A stretch of 64,000 bases of DNA from Thereva unica (GCA_949987705.1 OX465281.1:156068393-156132392); one strand, 5' to 3'. Positions 38,050 to 51,038 are shown, numbered from the stretch's first letter. Notes: generated by a model from the letters alone, not told the origin. Numbers and translations are program-made.

Positions 38050-39187
38050 TGGGTGACTTACTTTCCCGAATACTAGTGGGACCATTCATGGAAACAAATA
38101 ACATAAAAAATTATGAGCTCGATGCAACTCCGACAGCATCATCCTCGTCAATTGTGACGATGGCCTCATCTCAAGTGCCTTTAGGGACACAAGGGATAGC
38201 AATTGCCTCAACTAGCGGAGCCATTGGGCACGCTAGCTGTGAACCAATTGCTTTAACGAGCGGAGCCATTGGGCACGCAAGATTAAAACCAACCTCACCC
38301 GGTGGAGCCATTGGGCACACTGGTTCTACAGGCGGATCGTCAGTCGCTGAAGATGAGTCTTTAGACGCAGAATCCGTCTGCAGCGCAGACTCGGTCAGTG
38401 TGTGTTCGGTTATTTCCGGAGCTACCACCATTGGCCGAGACTTGGATAAGATGGAGCTTGACAAACCCAGGTTTGTCAAACTCTACAACCGCCAGAGGAA
38501 ATGCTTCCAAGAAGCACTGGCAAAAGGCCTCTCCAGGGATATGGCCTTGCAAAAAGCCTTAACAAAGCCCTCCAAAAAAACTGAGCTGAAGAGAGCTCGC
38601 TCAGAGGAGGAAACTCCGGAACGTCCGGAACAGAAGAGGACCAAGACGGCCAAAGGGCCCACTCGCCCCACCTTTAGCCAGGTGGTAAGCAGTGTCAAGC
38701 TTGGCCTCATCTAGACAGACATGGTCAACTGCCCTCTGACACCTGACCAAATGGCACAGTTGCAGGAGGCGATTATTGACGTCGTAATCGAAAAAGCGGG
38801 CGGTAAAGTCAAGCCGTCTTTCGAGGGGAGTTTCCCAAGAAGAGGCTGGCTGCTGTTAGTCTGCTCAAACCCTGACACAGCAGAATGGGTGAGGAGTAAC
38901 GTCTCCTTCATTAAGAGCAAGAGTGCTCTGGATATCACTCTGGTGGAAGAGGGTAATTTCCCTCAAACTCATGTCATTCGTGGCTATTTCCTCAGAGTGG
39001 TGCTCTAAGCAACAAGAAAGTGCTGGCTACTATCGCTGCACAAAACTCGGTTCCCGCTGACAAGTGGAAAGTGGTCCAGAGGCGGGTAAATGATAAAACC
39101 GTTCACTTAGTAATGGTTGTGGATACCGCTTCCATGACTAAGTTAATTAGTCTTAAAGGGAAAATCCCATACCAGGCTAATTCTTAA
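38050..39187 (+). pseudogene. LOA-group ORF1 (Gag-like protein)
   Basis: Frame 37929-38714 (real start probably an ATG near 38050) encodes a Ser/Thr-rich N-terminus with three imperfect repeats of SGAIGHA, an acidic stretch, KMELDKPRFVKLYNRQRKC and a basic block ending TFSQVVSSVKLGLI. After a stop, 38721-39008 continues (PLTPDQMAQLQEAIIDVV, FEGSFPRRGWLLLVCSN, NVSFIKSKSALDITLVEE). A frameshift near 39005 leads to KWKVVQRRVND and a stop at about 39187. Order and content match ORF1 of LOA/R1-type elements. It is broken by at least one stop and one frameshift. Confidence 0.75.
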
Positions 39188-39483
39188 GGATAAAGATCTT
39201 TCAAAGAAGCAGCCACAAGGGCACGGTTCGTCCTGTGACACTCAGACCACACGGTCTGAATTGACACCTCCCAATGCTTCTGCTGTCACCGAGGACTGCA
39301 GTAATGCTCTCGCAACGACTCCAGGTCCATCTGGCGTTGTTCCAAATCCGGCCCCCGCATCCTGTAGCAGAGCAAACTGCTGGGCGGAGAAAGAACACAC
39401 CTGCCGAACCTGGAGTCGGAGCACGGGCAAATCAGCACCCCCCAAGGGCAAAGGCGGTAGGATAAAGGGTCCTTGGAGTAAAA

Positions 39484-40018
39484 ATGAGCGCCATAAGGGC
39501 ACTCCAAGCAAACTTGCACCATGCGAAAGGGGCATCCTCCACCCTGTGCAAGACTTACGCGGAGAGGCATCTTACCCTTGCTCTCATTCAGGATCCTTGG
39601 GTAACCGATGGTAAAGTCAGAGGACTTACCACTGGCTCAAGTAAACTGGTATATGATCGGAGATGCCGGGCACCTCGCGCTGCGTGTCACTCATCTCTCC
39701 ATTACCAACTTTATTTCTAGAGATCTAGTGGCGATCTCGGTTGCGGTTCCCACCGCCAACGGATTCCAAGAAATCGTTCTTGCGTCCGCTTACTTTCCGG
39801 GGGATGTAGCAGTTGTGCCACCCCAGGAGGTTCAAGATCTCATTGAGTTCTGTCGCAAGACGAACCGGCAATTCGTCATCGGCTGTGATGCAAATGCTCA
39901 CCACTCCATCTGGGGGAGTACCGATGTAAACCAAAGGGGTGAGTGTCTTCTAGAATTTCTTGTTATGAATAACATAGATATTGCAAATAGAGGATGCAAA
40001 CCCACTTTTATCACTGCT
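39484..40018 (+). pseudogene. LOA-group ORF2 endonuclease, first part
   Basis: 39484-39720 gives MSAIRALQANLHHAKGAS and LALIQDPWV, the typical start of LOA endonucleases. 39608-40018 gives ASAYFPGDVAVVPP, IGCDANAHHSIWGSTD, NQRGECLLEFL and RGCKPTFITASRKEV. A frameshift separates the two. The frame is cut at 40018 by RTE-2 and resumes at 43246 with LDLTFTSRLLSDRI. Confidence 0.85.
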
Positions 40019-40033
40019 AGTAGAAAGGAGGTG
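40019..40033. repeat. RTE-2 target-site duplication, left copy
   Basis: AGTAGAAAGGAGGTG is repeated at 43231-43245 on the other side of RTE-2. Joining across it restores EVLDLTFTS in the LOA endonuclease. Confidence 0.9.
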
Positions 40034-40319
40034 GTCAGTCATCAGCGGAATAGGGGGAATAACATGTAGCATAACATGCACGTGCCGTAACTATTTCGGA
40101 CTGATGGAAGTGCGATCATAACCTCCTAGCGGTGGCCACTGGTAACTATTCTATGAGAGAGGAGAGGCTAATATGATCGGGCTAGTCCCTTCCAAGTTAG
40201 GTTGGCGTGAGGCTAATAACCTCACCCGTAAAAAACAATTATTACGGAACGAGCAACATGCCTCGGATACTGGAATAAACGACGACGACCACGACAACGA
40301 AAAAGGCAAAACGATTTAC

Positions 40320-43212
40320 GAATTTTTTCATGGAACGTTCGAACTCTGTACAGAACTCGAGCTTCAAAACATCTAGCCGATACCCTGTCAAAGTATAAAG
40401 CTGACATTACCGCCATTCAGGAGATGAGGTGGACAGGGAATGGTGTTTTGCAAAAACCTGATTACGACGTATATTACAGCTGTCAGCTGTCATACAAAAC
40501 ACCATGTTGTAGGAGTAGGTTTTATTGTTAGCAAAAGAATGAAGCCTACCATTATCGGCTTTAAAGCAATAAACGAAAGGCTATGCTCCCTTCGTGTGCG
40601 AGGTAAATTTAAGAACATCAGCCTCATAAACGTTCACGCACCTACAGAAGAGTCCCCGGATGATGATAAAGAAGAATTCTTCGAATTAGTTGAACGGGAA
40701 CTTAATGCCTGCCCCAGGTATGATGTAAAAATCATACTGGGAGATCTGAACGCCAAAGTAGGCCGGGAGCCCATATACAGGCAATATGTCGTCAACCACA
40801 GCTTGCATGAAAACACTAATGACAATGGACAGCGAGTTGTAGAGATGGCAGCAAGTAAGAACTTGGTCGTTGCAAGTACTAGATTTGCGCGTAAAGATAT
40901 CCATAAAGCCACCTGGGTATCTCCTGATGGAGCCACTCGCAACCAAATAGATCATGTGTTGATAGACCGCCGCCAGCTTTCGGGTCTGATGACGGTACGA
41001 ACGTACCGAGGTGCCAAATTCGACTCGGATCACTATCTTGTTGGTATGGTGCTCCGAGAGCGCATTACAACGCTGAAAAGCTTTGTATCCGCTGATCAGG
41101 CTCGAATCAACATAGCTGCACTACGCAATGAAATGGCCAGAAACAGCTACGGTCATACATTAGAACTTGCCCTAAGTCCTGGGGATGAGATGCCGGGCGT
41201 CGACGAGAACTGGACCCGCCTTAAAAATACTGTCATTAGTACTGCTGATTCCATCTTAGGCAGAAGTCGTAAAGATCGGAACGACTAGTTCGATAATGAA
41301 TGCAAGCTGGCAACTGAACGTAAGAATGCTGCGTACCGAGCCATGCAGCAGTCTCAGAGAACACGGGCACCCGAAGAGAACTATAAAGAGCTCAGAAAAG
41401 AAGAAAAGAGAATTCACAGACGAAAAAAGGAAGCCTGGGAAAAAAATCTCGTCTGTGAGCTAGAACAGTACAGAGAACGACGGCCGCACCAGGCGCGGGA
41501 GTTCTTCCAAAGAGTCCGCAGTATGACGCAATTCACACCACGTTGCACATACTGCAAGGACAAAGAAGGGAATCTGATCACCGATCTTAAATGAATCTTG
41601 GAGCGATGGGAAGAGCACTTTCATGAATTGCTAAATGGCGAGCTAACTGAGGTTTCGGAGGCTCCACCAATATCTGATGACAATGCTATGCTGCCGCCAC
41701 CAAGCATAGAAGAAGTTGGCAGAGCCATCTGCCGGCTCAAAAATAACAAGGCCTCGGGTGCAGACGGCATCGCAGCGGAGCTGGTTAAATATGGAGGGCC
41801 TACATTACACCAAGCGATTCATGAATTAATTGTGCAAGTATGGGAGCAGGAAGTGATGCCAGAAGACTGGAGAAAAGGCATCCTCTATCAGGTACACAAA
41901 AAAAAGGATATCACAGCGTGCACTAATTATCGCGGTATAACGTTGTTGAGTACCGTGTATAAGATATTCTCCGCTATACTACAAAACAGGATGGCCCCAT
42001 ACGCCAGAAACATCATAGGCCATTACCAGTGTGGCTTCAGCCCAGGCAAATCAACGACTGATCAGATTTTCACCTTGAGGCAGGCTATGGAAAAATGTCT
42101 AGAGTTTCAAAACTCAATTCAACACCTCTTCATAGACTTTAAAGCCGCCTATGATAGCATAGCCAGGGTAGAGCTCTACAAAGCCATGAGAGAATTCGGC
42201 ATCCCCAACAAACTGACAAGACTATGTAGGCTGACCATGATCAATGTGTCAAGCCAAGTAAAGGTATCCGGAACACTGTCCAGACCAATCAACATCTCTA
42301 ATGGACTCCGACAAGGGGACGGTCTGGCCTGCCTCCTTTTCAACCTGGTGTTGGAGAAAGTGATCCGAGATTCGGGCGTGACATCAAGGGGTACAATCCT
42401 CCACAAGTCCACCCAATAACTGGCTTACGCAGACGACATTTACATCATTGGAAGAGCAACAACAGCTGTACAAGAAGCTTTCACTCAGATTGAGCAAGCG
42501 GCAGGAAATCTGGGACTGCATATTAACGAAAGCAAAACAAAGTACATGGTGGCCTCGTCTGGAAGAACACCTAACATTGGTCCCACAATCAAGGTAGCGG
42601 AACACGAGTTTGACGTGGTAAAATCATTTACCTACCTTGGGTCAATAGTAGCAGCCGACAATAGCATGGAACCAGAAATACGCGCACGACTGCTAAAAGC
42701 CAACAAAGCCTACTATAGTCTGTCAAGGCTCTTCAAATCCAAATATCTAACCATAACGTCTAAACTTTTACTATATAAGACGATGGTCTTACCCGTTCTC
42801 ACATATGCATCCGAAACGTGGGTGCTTAGAAAAAAGCACTCAAACCTCTTGGGCGTGTTTGAGAGGAAAATACTTCGGAGGATTGTTGGCCCCGTATGTG
42901 AGGAAGGACGATTTCGGAGACTCTACAATGACGAGATCGCGACATAGATGTTGTTAAGAAAATAAAGCTCGGTAGGCTCCGGTGGGCAGGGCATCTAGCT
43001 CGTATGAGTGAAGATGAGCCTGCTCGGAAAGTTCTCTGCGGTAAGACCTATGGGGTGCGACAGCGAGGGAGGCCCAACCTTCGCTGGAAGGATGGCGTGG
43101 ACCAGGACGCTCAGAGTTTAGGGATGCCAAACTGGATGACATCGGCTCAGAATCGGGACCGGTGGAGAGAACAGTTGCGCGAGGCCAGGACCGGATCCGG
43201 TTGTAGAGCCGT
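40320..43212 (+). pseudogene. RTE-2 endonuclease-reverse transcriptase
   Basis: The endonuclease starts near 40330 in a broken frame (CTELELQNI / LADTLSKYKADITAIQEMRW). It continues in 40440-41288 (VHAPTEESPDDD, IILGDLNAKVGREP, NQIDHVLIDRRQ, FDSDHYLV). A stop at 41288 precedes 41343-41594 (linker) and 41598-42419 (GADGIAAELVKYGG, NYRGITLLSTVYKI, FIDFKAAYDSI, NGLRQGDGLACLLFNL). Another stop at 42417 comes just before YADDIYII. 42546-42947 and 43004-43212 carry the C-terminal part (PVLTYASETWVLRKK, RRIVGPVC, GRPNLRWKDGVDQDA). At least four disablements. Confidence 0.9.
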
Positions 43213-43230
43213 TAAAGAAGAAGAAGAAGA
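43199..43230 (+). other. RTE-2 3' terminal hairpin with (GAA)n tail
   Basis: GGTT-GTAG-AGCC (43199-43210) followed by GTTAAA and (GAA)n. It is the counterpart of the RTE-1 hairpin. The C-to-T change turns one G-C pair into G-U and keeps the stem. Confidence 0.5.
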
Positions 43231-43245
43231 AGTAGAAAGGAGGTG
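43231..43245. repeat. RTE-2 target-site duplication, right copy
   Basis: AGTAGAAAGGAGGTG, identical to 40019-40033. Confidence 0.9.
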
Positions 43246-43794
43246 CTGGACCTCACCTTCACGAGCAGGCTTTTATCCGACAGGATTGAAAACTGGCGTG
43301 TTCTGGACGAGGCCTCACTGTCGGATCATCTGCACATTAGATTTGACATTGTAAGCCTTCCACATATCCGCGCCTCTTCTTTGGTTCCTAAGAAAACCAA
43401 CTGGTCTAAGTTTCACGGGCTTGTGGCTTCGAAATCAGATCAGCTTGCGGCTTCTATCAGCTCAGTGTATGAACTGTCCGCAGTCCCGCAGTCTTTCAGG
43501 GAATATCTTAGACTGTGACAAGGTTAAATGGGCAGTGGCCTCTTTTCAACCCCATAAGTCCCCCGGAGGAGACGGAATTTTTCCGGCACTTCTTCAGAAG
43601 AGCCTTGATCTGATCCTCAACAACCTGGTCTGCCTCTTTAGAGCCAGCTTCAATTGGAGATACATTCCAACCATCTGGAGGAAAGTCGTGGTGGTTTTTT
43701 TCCCTAAACAGGGCAACAGACCCCTCGAGCTGCCTAAATCGTACAGACCTATCAGCTTAATCTCTTTTCTTTTGAAAACAATGGAAAGGCTGCC
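43246..43794 (+). pseudogene. LOA copy B ORF2: end of endonuclease and N-terminal RT
   Basis: 43243-43518 gives TFTSRLLSDRIENWRVLDEA and SLSDHLHIRFD, the last endonuclease motifs. After an apparent deletion, 43421-43794 gives KVKWAVASFQPHKSPGGDG, RYIPTIWRKVVVVFFPKQG and KSYRPISLISFLLKTMERL. The sequence breaks at 43794 with the BEL-2 LTR and continues at 53207. Confidence 0.85.
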
Positions 43795-44195
43795 TGTTCG
43801 AGTTCATCTCAACCAATTCACCGAGAAGCGGAAGCCGTTATACAAAAACACGATCAACATTCATCTCAACCAATTTACCAAGAGGGGGAAGCCGTTATAC
43901 TAAAAACACGATCAACACATCAAGTTTGATCGACACTTCACAGAGTTACATCAACCAAGCAAGATTGGAAGCACGCCGCACCATAAAGTGCACCTTTTCA
44001 TTATTAATCAGTTTTCTTTGAGTTTATACTTAATATATATTATATAAAATTTGAATTAGTTATCAACATACTTATGTGGAATATACATATATTGAAGAGT
44101 ATTAAGGCAGCAAGGTGTTTGATTGAAGAAACCCATAATCCATTCAGTATTCACCGATCAAAGTACAGTTATCATATTTCCCGGCCCTCAAAACA
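43795..44195 (+). repeat. BEL-2 5' LTR
   Basis: 401 bases from TGTTCGAGTTC to CTCAAAACA. It contains two related units of about 57 bases beginning TTCATCTCAACCAATT (43801 and 43858), also in the 3' LTR. CTGCC precedes it and CTGTC follows the 3' LTR. Confidence 0.93.
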
Positions 44196-44196
44196 T

Positions 44197-44214
44197 TGGT
44201 CCTTCGAGCCGGAT
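44197..44214 (+). promoter_or_regulatory. Primer binding site, tRNA-Tyr
   Basis: TGGTCCTTCGAGCCGGAT, one base after the LTR, is complementary to the 3' end of metazoan tRNA-Tyr (CCGGCTCGAAGGA plus CCA). Confidence 0.85.
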
Positions 44215-44426
44215 CCCGGCCTCCTTCACGGTGAGTACCGATATATATGTACTTATTTGCACGTTTTCAAAGAAAAATATTAGTGACATACCTATTCTGA
44301 TTAAAGGTGAATAAAGTACAGTTGCAAGTTCTGAGTGCTTATGATTTAAAGCATAAGTTAGTGCGTAATCAATGAGTGTCATAATCCATTGAAAGCAAAT
44401 TTATCATCTATCTACATAATTTCATT

Positions 44427-45143
44427 ACAGTGTTATCATCAGATCTGCGATGGAACAATCACATATTCCAAATCGCCAAACAAGCTTTGCAATGCCTGGG
44501 ATTCCTCAAGAGATGCAAGTTCCTCCTCCAGTCATCTGCTCTGGCTACAATTTACAAGTCCTACATTCGGCCCCGCCTTGAATATAACTCGTATATTTGG
44601 GCGGGAGCCCCAAAAACCACCTTGGCTTGGCTCGACAAGGTGCAAAATCGCGCCATCAAACTCATTGGCGATAGCACCCTTTGCTCCTCCATCGACTCTT
44701 TAAGCCACCGTAGGAATGTTGCAGCACTTAGCAAATTTTACCGCTATTACCATAGTGAGTGTTCCACCGAAATTAGAAACCTCCTGCCTACACGGCAATT
44801 TTTTTCCCGCAACACAAGACTAGCCAACTCGGCTCACCCCTTCACCCTCCAGCCCTCCCCTTCGCGCACATTACATTTTAGTAGTTCGTTTATAAATAGA
44901 ACAACTCGGTTGTGGAATTCTCTTCCGCAGTCGGTGTTTCCGAGCTCATATAACATCTCAGAGTTCAAACGCAAGGTTCATAGACATCTACTCACGCACC
45001 CTCCAGACCCCTAACCTATCCCTTCTCCTCTATCCTTCAAAGCAAGCTTACTACTAGAGACTGGCCATGACTCGAACGACATGACAAACTAGTAGTACAA
45101 AGGGTAATTCCTAAGCTTGACTTTACCACATAAAAAAAAAAAA
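44427..45143 (+). mobile_element. 5'-truncated non-LTR (CR1/Jockey-like) fragment in BEL-2 leader
   Basis: 44430-45014 encodes the C-terminal end of an RT (LSSDLRWNNHI, YIRPRLEYNSYIWAGA, LDKVQNRAIKLIG, RTTRLWNSLPQSVFP, EFKRKVHRHL) and stops. A 3' UTR of about 115 bases and an A run at 45131-45143 follow. 5' truncation with a poly(A) tail is the usual outcome of target-primed insertion. The remaining frame is intact but lacks all catalytic motifs. Confidence 0.78.
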
Positions 45144-45373
45144 ATATATATTTGTTATCTTTGGTGAAGTGTAGAAAGTGCTATTGTTTGAATCTTTGAA
45201 TTTGATTTTTATAATTTGGTGGTGAGTGCCTTGATTTGAATAATCTGAATTTGTTGTGTTGTTCATATCGTGTTTTTAACTCCTCCCAGTATAACTTGTT
45301 TTCAGCTGTTGTCTGTCTAGACCTACGCCACATTTGAAATTTAAACTCTCTGTTTCGAATCTACGAATCAATT

Positions 45374-47249
45374 ATGGCAATGGAAGGCGTGTCGGGAAAG
45401 ATACTAGAGCAATCTGCGTTGTATGAACAGTTGGAACGTTTGAAAATCAATTTAAACAAGTCCCAAAAGGAACGGTTGAAAAACCTGAGTCATGTGGAAG
45501 GCCGGCTTCAAACCTTGGATAAATTGGTCGAACAGTTCCGCGGCAACGATACCCATATTAGATCCCATGCTTCCGAAGAGGATAGAAGGCACCCATATTT
45601 TGCTGAGGCAATCTATAATTTTTCGAATTGTATTTCGACTGCAAAGGAACAATCAATAGTCTTCTAGCGGACCTAATCCCACCTACGTCGCCCTGTCATC
45701 AAAACATAGGCAATAGAAGTCAGCAACCCCAATTTCAAGAAAGCGTACCCGATGTCAAGGCTCCGGCTGGTATCAAGCTCCCTCAAATAACAATCCCAAA
45801 ATTTTCAGGAAGTTACTCGTCCTGGCTCTCCTTTCGGGACGTGTTTACGTCGCTTATCCATTCCAACTCTGATGTACCCCAGTACAGAAAATGCATTATC
45901 TCCGAACCTGTTTAGAAGGCGAAGCTGAGAAACTCATTCGACATCTAAACATTACCACCGATAATTATCAAATAGCATGGGATCACCTGTGCACACGATA
46001 TGAAAATCCCCGAGCCTTGGTCAATAATACATTGAAAATTCTCATTTCGCAGCCCCCTATTCAATCGGAGAACTTCCACGCAATAAGGAACTTGCTTGAT
46101 CGTACGAAAGAATGTATTGCGACTCTTAAGTTGTTGAAGGTAAACACAGACAATTGGGATCCCATTATTAATTACCTGATGTTAGAACGTCTCCCTGACG
46201 AAACCCGACAATTATGGGAACAGAGCCAAGGAAAATCTACGTCACTTGCGGAAACTTCCCAATTACAAGGTTTTTTGGAATCCAGGTTTCGGACTCTTGA
46301 AGCCACTCCAACACCCAAGCCTCTAAAAATGGAAGCAAAGTTTTCACCCAAGTTTCCAATCTTAAAACCTCACACGTTTCACATCATTAAAATTACCTGC
46401 CCCTTGTGTAAAGGAAGCAACCACACGTTGAAAAGATGCTTCAAATTTGGAAAGCTGACCGTTGAAGAAAGGAACAGGTTTGTTTCATCTAAAAATATGT
46501 GCCAAAATTGTTTAGCCCAGAGCCACACCTTAAATAATTGCATCAGCAAAGAGGCTTGCAAAGAGTGTAATGAACGGCATCATTCACTTCTACACCGGAA
46601 CCGCAAGTCAAGTCAGGTTTCGCCAAAGGAACAGAAACCCAGGCCAGGGCCTGCCCAAATTTCCCCGCAAGTTAACTCCGACACTTCAACCATTCAAGTA
46701 AGTTCTTACTTCTCTAGAGAAAACCCTAGAGTATTATTAGCCACTATCCTGGTAAAGGCATTCTCCAGCAACGGTGAACCCCACTTATTGCGCGCTCTCG
46801 TTGACCCCGGCTCAGAAGCAACCTTCACGACTAATCGAGTTATTCAAATGCTGCGTCTAAAACCTTCTCATACCCTAGTTAATGTATATGGATTAGAAAA
46901 TACCATCACTACAAAGTCCCAAGCCATAGCGACATTCAACATTTCCCCGCATTTCAAAGACGAGCCCAACTTGCAAGTAAAGGCCATAGTTTTAAACGCT
47001 TTAACAAATTTTCTACCCACACAAAGGATACCCCTCTCTCAGTGCACTCATATTGCCAATTTTCCTTTAGCAGACCCTTCCTTTCATATCCCAGGAAGAA
47101 TTGACCAAATTCTCGCTGGTAATTTGTATGCAAGTATGCTTGAAGAGGGTCTTATCCATGTCTCTAACTTCTGCACACAAATCAAAGAAGATTATGATTT
47201 GCTAAACCGATTTTGGGAACTAGAGGAAGTCTTTCCCCCCAAAACATAG
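45374..47249 (+). pseudogene. BEL-2 Gag and protease
   Basis: 45374-45667 is the Gag N-terminus (MAMEGVSGKILEQSALYEQ). A frameshift leads to 45628-45915 (LPQITIPKFSGSYSSWLSF, DUF1759 core) and another to 45891-47249. The last frame has zinc knuckles (CPLCKGSNHTLKRC, CQNCLAQSHTLNNC, CKECNERHH) and the protease ALVDPGSEATFTT at about 46795. It ends in a stop at 47249 before RT. Confidence 0.9.
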
Positions 47250-48704
47250 CTCTTCTCAAGACACTCTTTGCGAGAAATTGTTCTCGGAGACTCATTCACG
47301 CACCCCTGAAGGGCGATACACCGTGAAGAGTTTATACCCTTACCCAAAGGAGAAGAGAAATTCGGTGACTCGAGGGCAAATGCACTCAAACGATTCCGTG
47401 CGCTAGAACACCGTCTTAATAAAGACTCTCACCTATATAAAGACTACCAGTAGTGTCTTGAGGAGTATCTAGAAGAGGGCCATATGGAAAAGGCCACGAA
47501 CGCTCAAGCCAGCAGTACCGGGGATAACATGTTCTATCTACCCCACCATGCCGTTCAAAAAATGGACAGCCTAACGACTAAAACGCGGGTGGTGTTTGAC
47601 GCCAGCGCAAAATCTTCAAATGGATATTCACTGAATGACCGTTTACTGTGCGGGCCACCCTTACAGCGCGATATCGCGCTTTTGCTATTTGAGTCGCGAC
47701 AAAGAAAGTTTGTATTTACAGCGGATATTGCTCGAATGTACCGACAAGTGCTCGTCGATTATTCAGATATCGACTATCAAAGAATTCTTTGGCGTTTCGA
47801 CCCAAATCACCCTATAGAAGAGTATCGTCTACTGACGGTTACCTTCGGAGTTTCCAGCGCGCCTTTCTTGGCCATGCGCGCTCTTCACCAGCTGGCCCAA
47901 GATGAAGGCCATGACTTCCCTCTCGAAGCAAAGATTCTCGTTCGAGATTTATATGTAGACGATCTGTTTTCTGGTGGAAGTACACTAGAAGAGACAACTG
48001 AAGCTCGTAATCAAATTGACTCCTTGTTGAAACGCGGGAGGTTCGAATTGAGAAAGTGGGCATCAAATCATCGCGAAATTTTAATGGACGTCGTAGATTC
48101 TCAATAAAACTCATCTCCTTCTATTCTTCTCAATAAGGAACATATGATCAAAACTTTGGGGTTACATTGGATACCTGAAAAGGATCTCCTCTCGTATGAT
48201 GTCCAACCCAGTTCCATCCAAATGCCTTTCACCAAGCGAAAAATACTGTCCACCATTGCCAGAATATACGACCCATTAGGGCTCCTATCATTTGTGATTG
48301 TATCATCTAAATTATTACTACAGAGTTTATGGCAAAAGGGGCTAGAATGGGATGAGCCTGTTTCCGATGAAATTTCTGTTAGGTGGCTAGGATTCATAAA
48401 AATGTTAGATCAGATCAAAAACGTATCTATTCCACGTTTTCTTCACACTGAGCCTCAAAGCTTAGTGCAAATTCATGGGTTTTCCGACGCCTCAGAAAGA
48501 GCATACGGTGCTACCTTATATCTTCGTTCGGAGACCAATAATCAAATACAAGCACATTTGATATGCCAAAACAAAAGTTGCTCCGGTAAAATCCATCATC
48601 CTCCCGAGATTAGAATTGTGCGGCGCTCTTTTACTGTCCCGACTCATAAAGAGATTTTTACCCTCCGTAAAAAACCTAGCTACAGATGTTTATGCCTGGA
48701 CTGA
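47250..48704 (+). pseudogene. BEL-2 reverse transcriptase and RNase H
   Basis: 47484-48107 carries RT (FYLPHHAVQKMD, RVVFDASAKSSNG, FTADIARMYRQV, DLYVDDLFSGG). After a TAA at 48105 the frame resumes at 48144 (IKTLGLHWIPE, RKILSTIARIYDPLGLLS) with RNase H (IHGFSDASERAYGATLYLR). A frameshift at about 48610 ends it. The stretch 47250-47483 reads as RT N-terminus with stops. Confidence 0.9.
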
Positions 48705-50506
48705 TTCCACGATTGTTCTGTCTTGGCTTCGGCGTCACCCAAATAATTTCAAACCGTTTGTGAGCAATCGGATTTCCGAAATTATCGACAATGTGGGTCC
48801 TATCCCGTGGAGACATGTGCCATCTTCCGAGAACCCGGCCGACCATGCATCCAGAGGGATCTCGTCCGCTTCAAGTTTAAAGGATCCTATTTGGTGGAAC
48901 GGTCCTAAATGGCTTTCACAACCAAAGAGTTCTTGGCCCAATAAATTCAAAATATACGATTCTGATCCAGTCACGTTTGAATTAAAACCAGTCAAGTCCT
49001 TTTTAACCCAGACCATAAACCAAGATTCAGGGAATATATTACAGCGATTCTCCTCCATCTCAAGTCTTCTACGAGTTACAACCCTGTGCAAAATCTTCGC
49101 TAATCGGTGCCGAGGTAATTTCTCTCATCAATCGCCCCAGATTGAAACGACTCAATTAGAAGAGGTACGACGATTTTGGATGCAGCATGAACAAAGGGAT
49201 TTTTTTGCGGAAGAATTCGTTAGTCTATCTCAAGGCAAATCAATTCGCAAGTCTAGCAAGCTCCTAAACCTTAACCCGTTTATCGATCATAGTGGGTTGC
49301 AACGAGGGGGTGGTCGATTATCGAATTCCGATTGGCCATACAATGAAAGGCACCCAGTCGTCCTGCCCGCGAACAGCCACCTTACACAGTTGTTAATTAG
49401 GGAGGCTCGTAGTCTCTGTTTGCATGGTGGGCCAACACTAACCTTATTCCTGCTATGGAAGAAGGTCTGGATTTTAAACGCCCGCAAGCTAGTAAAAGGG
49501 TTTATTCGTCGATGTATCCGTTGCTGCAAAAACACTTCTACCCTGCAGACTCAGTTGATGGGCGCTCTACCCTCCCCGCGAGTAAGGGCTACTCGAGCTT
49601 TTACGAATGTCGGAATCGACTATGCAGGCCCATTTCATCTCCGATCCTCACATCTAAGAGGATGTTAAACTTTCAAGGGATACGTGGCTATATTTGTATG
49701 CCTCTGCACGAAGGCTATCCACATTGAAATCTTAAGTGACCTTTCCACAAATGCCTTTATCGCCGCCCTAAGGCGTTTTATTGCTCGCCGAGGTCGAGGT
49801 CGATTGTGGAGCCACGTTTGTCGGTGCCCATAACCAACTCGATAAGGAAATAAGACTCGCCATCACACAGGCCAGTCGTTATGCCGCTGAATTCTTCAGC
49901 CTTCAAGGAATTCAATGGCATTTTATACCTCCAGCTTCGCCCCATTTTGGAGGCTTATGGGAAGCTGGAGTGAAATCGACTAAGTTCCACCTAAAACGCG
50001 TTGCAGGAAATGCTTCTCTAACCTATGAAGAGATGTCAACTCTTTTGACCCAAATAGAAGCTTGCCTTAATTCGCGGCCCCTCTGTCCACTCACCGACGA
50101 TCTCCATGACTCACGTGTTCTGACTCCCGGACATTTTTTGATAGGGGATGCTCTCCTAGCTCCACCTGAGGAAGATCTTTCTTTATTTAAGTTGAACTCT
50201 TTGAAGAGGTGGAATCTGGTACAAAGAATGAAACAAGAATTTTGGCGTGCTTGGAGGGATGAATATTTATCTAGGCTTCAGCAGAGGCCGAAGTGGCTCA
50301 GAACTTCTGGGAACCTAAAGATAGGAAATTTAGTTTTACTCAAGGGCGAAAATCTACCGTCAAACCAATGGCCTTTAGGCAGAATCACACAAGTTCACCC
50401 GGGAAAAGACCAACTCATTCGAGTGGTCACTGTGAAAACTAAGGATGGCGAATATAAACGTCCAGTGACGAAGATAAGTTTGCTTCCAATTGAAACCGAA
50501 AATTAA
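48616..50506 (+). pseudogene. BEL-2 RNase H end and integrase
   Basis: 48616-49668 carries the RNase H end (YAWTDSTIVLSWLRRHP, ENPADHASRGIS), the pre-integrase region and the first integrase motif GIDYAGPF. After a frameshift in 49660-49790 the frame 49781-50506 holds VDCGATFVGAHNQ, PHFGGLWEAGVKS and the C-terminal domain to a stop. Catalytic acidic residues remain, but the frame is broken. Confidence 0.88.
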
Positions 50507-50788
50507 AGGCAATTAAATACTAGATCATTACGTAAAAGGAGGTTTTAAATATTTAAACTACCAGCTATGCTTGCATCACTTTATTCACCTATCTTAGTCA
50601 AATGTCATTCCTAATTGTATGTACAATTATGTATACGGCACTCACCAATTTATTTCCTCATGTCCATCCATGATCACGAGACGTACACCTCTTCAATGAT
50701 TGCGCCCACACATAAGGAGCTTCAAACACCATCAGAAGGAAGGAGGATGACAACCTGTTGTTGAAACTATGTTTCAAGGCGGGGAGAA
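50507..50788 (+). other. BEL-2 3' non-coding region and polypurine tract
   Basis: No gene. It ends with AAGGCGGGGAGAA (50776-50788) directly before the 3' LTR, the plus-strand primer site. Confidence 0.7.
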
Positions 50789-51038
50789 TGTTCGAGTTCA
50801 TCTCAACCAATTCACCGAGAAGCGGAAGCTGTTATACAAAAACACGATCAACATTCATCTCAACCAATTTACCAAGAGGGGGAAGCCCTTATACTAAAAA
50901 CACGATCAACACATCAAGTTTGATCGACACTTCACAGAGTTACATCAACCAAGCAAGATTGGAAGCACGCCGCACCATAAAGTGCACCTTTTCATTATTA
51001 ATCAGTTTTCTTTGAGTTTGTACTTAATATATATTATA
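50789..51038 (+). repeat. BEL-2 3' LTR, first part
   Basis: Matches 43795-44044 of the 5' LTR with a few substitutions, then is cut by the repeat insertion at 51039. Confidence 0.9.

Larger units (their letters stand above)
40034..43230 (+). mobile_element. RTE-clade non-LTR retrotransposon (RTE-2)
   Basis: 3.2-kb element with endonuclease, RT and a (GAA)n tail at about 43217-43230, inserted in LOA copy B. It is related to RTE-1 but clearly diverged. The 5' UTR is 40034-40370. It is inactive. Confidence 0.9.
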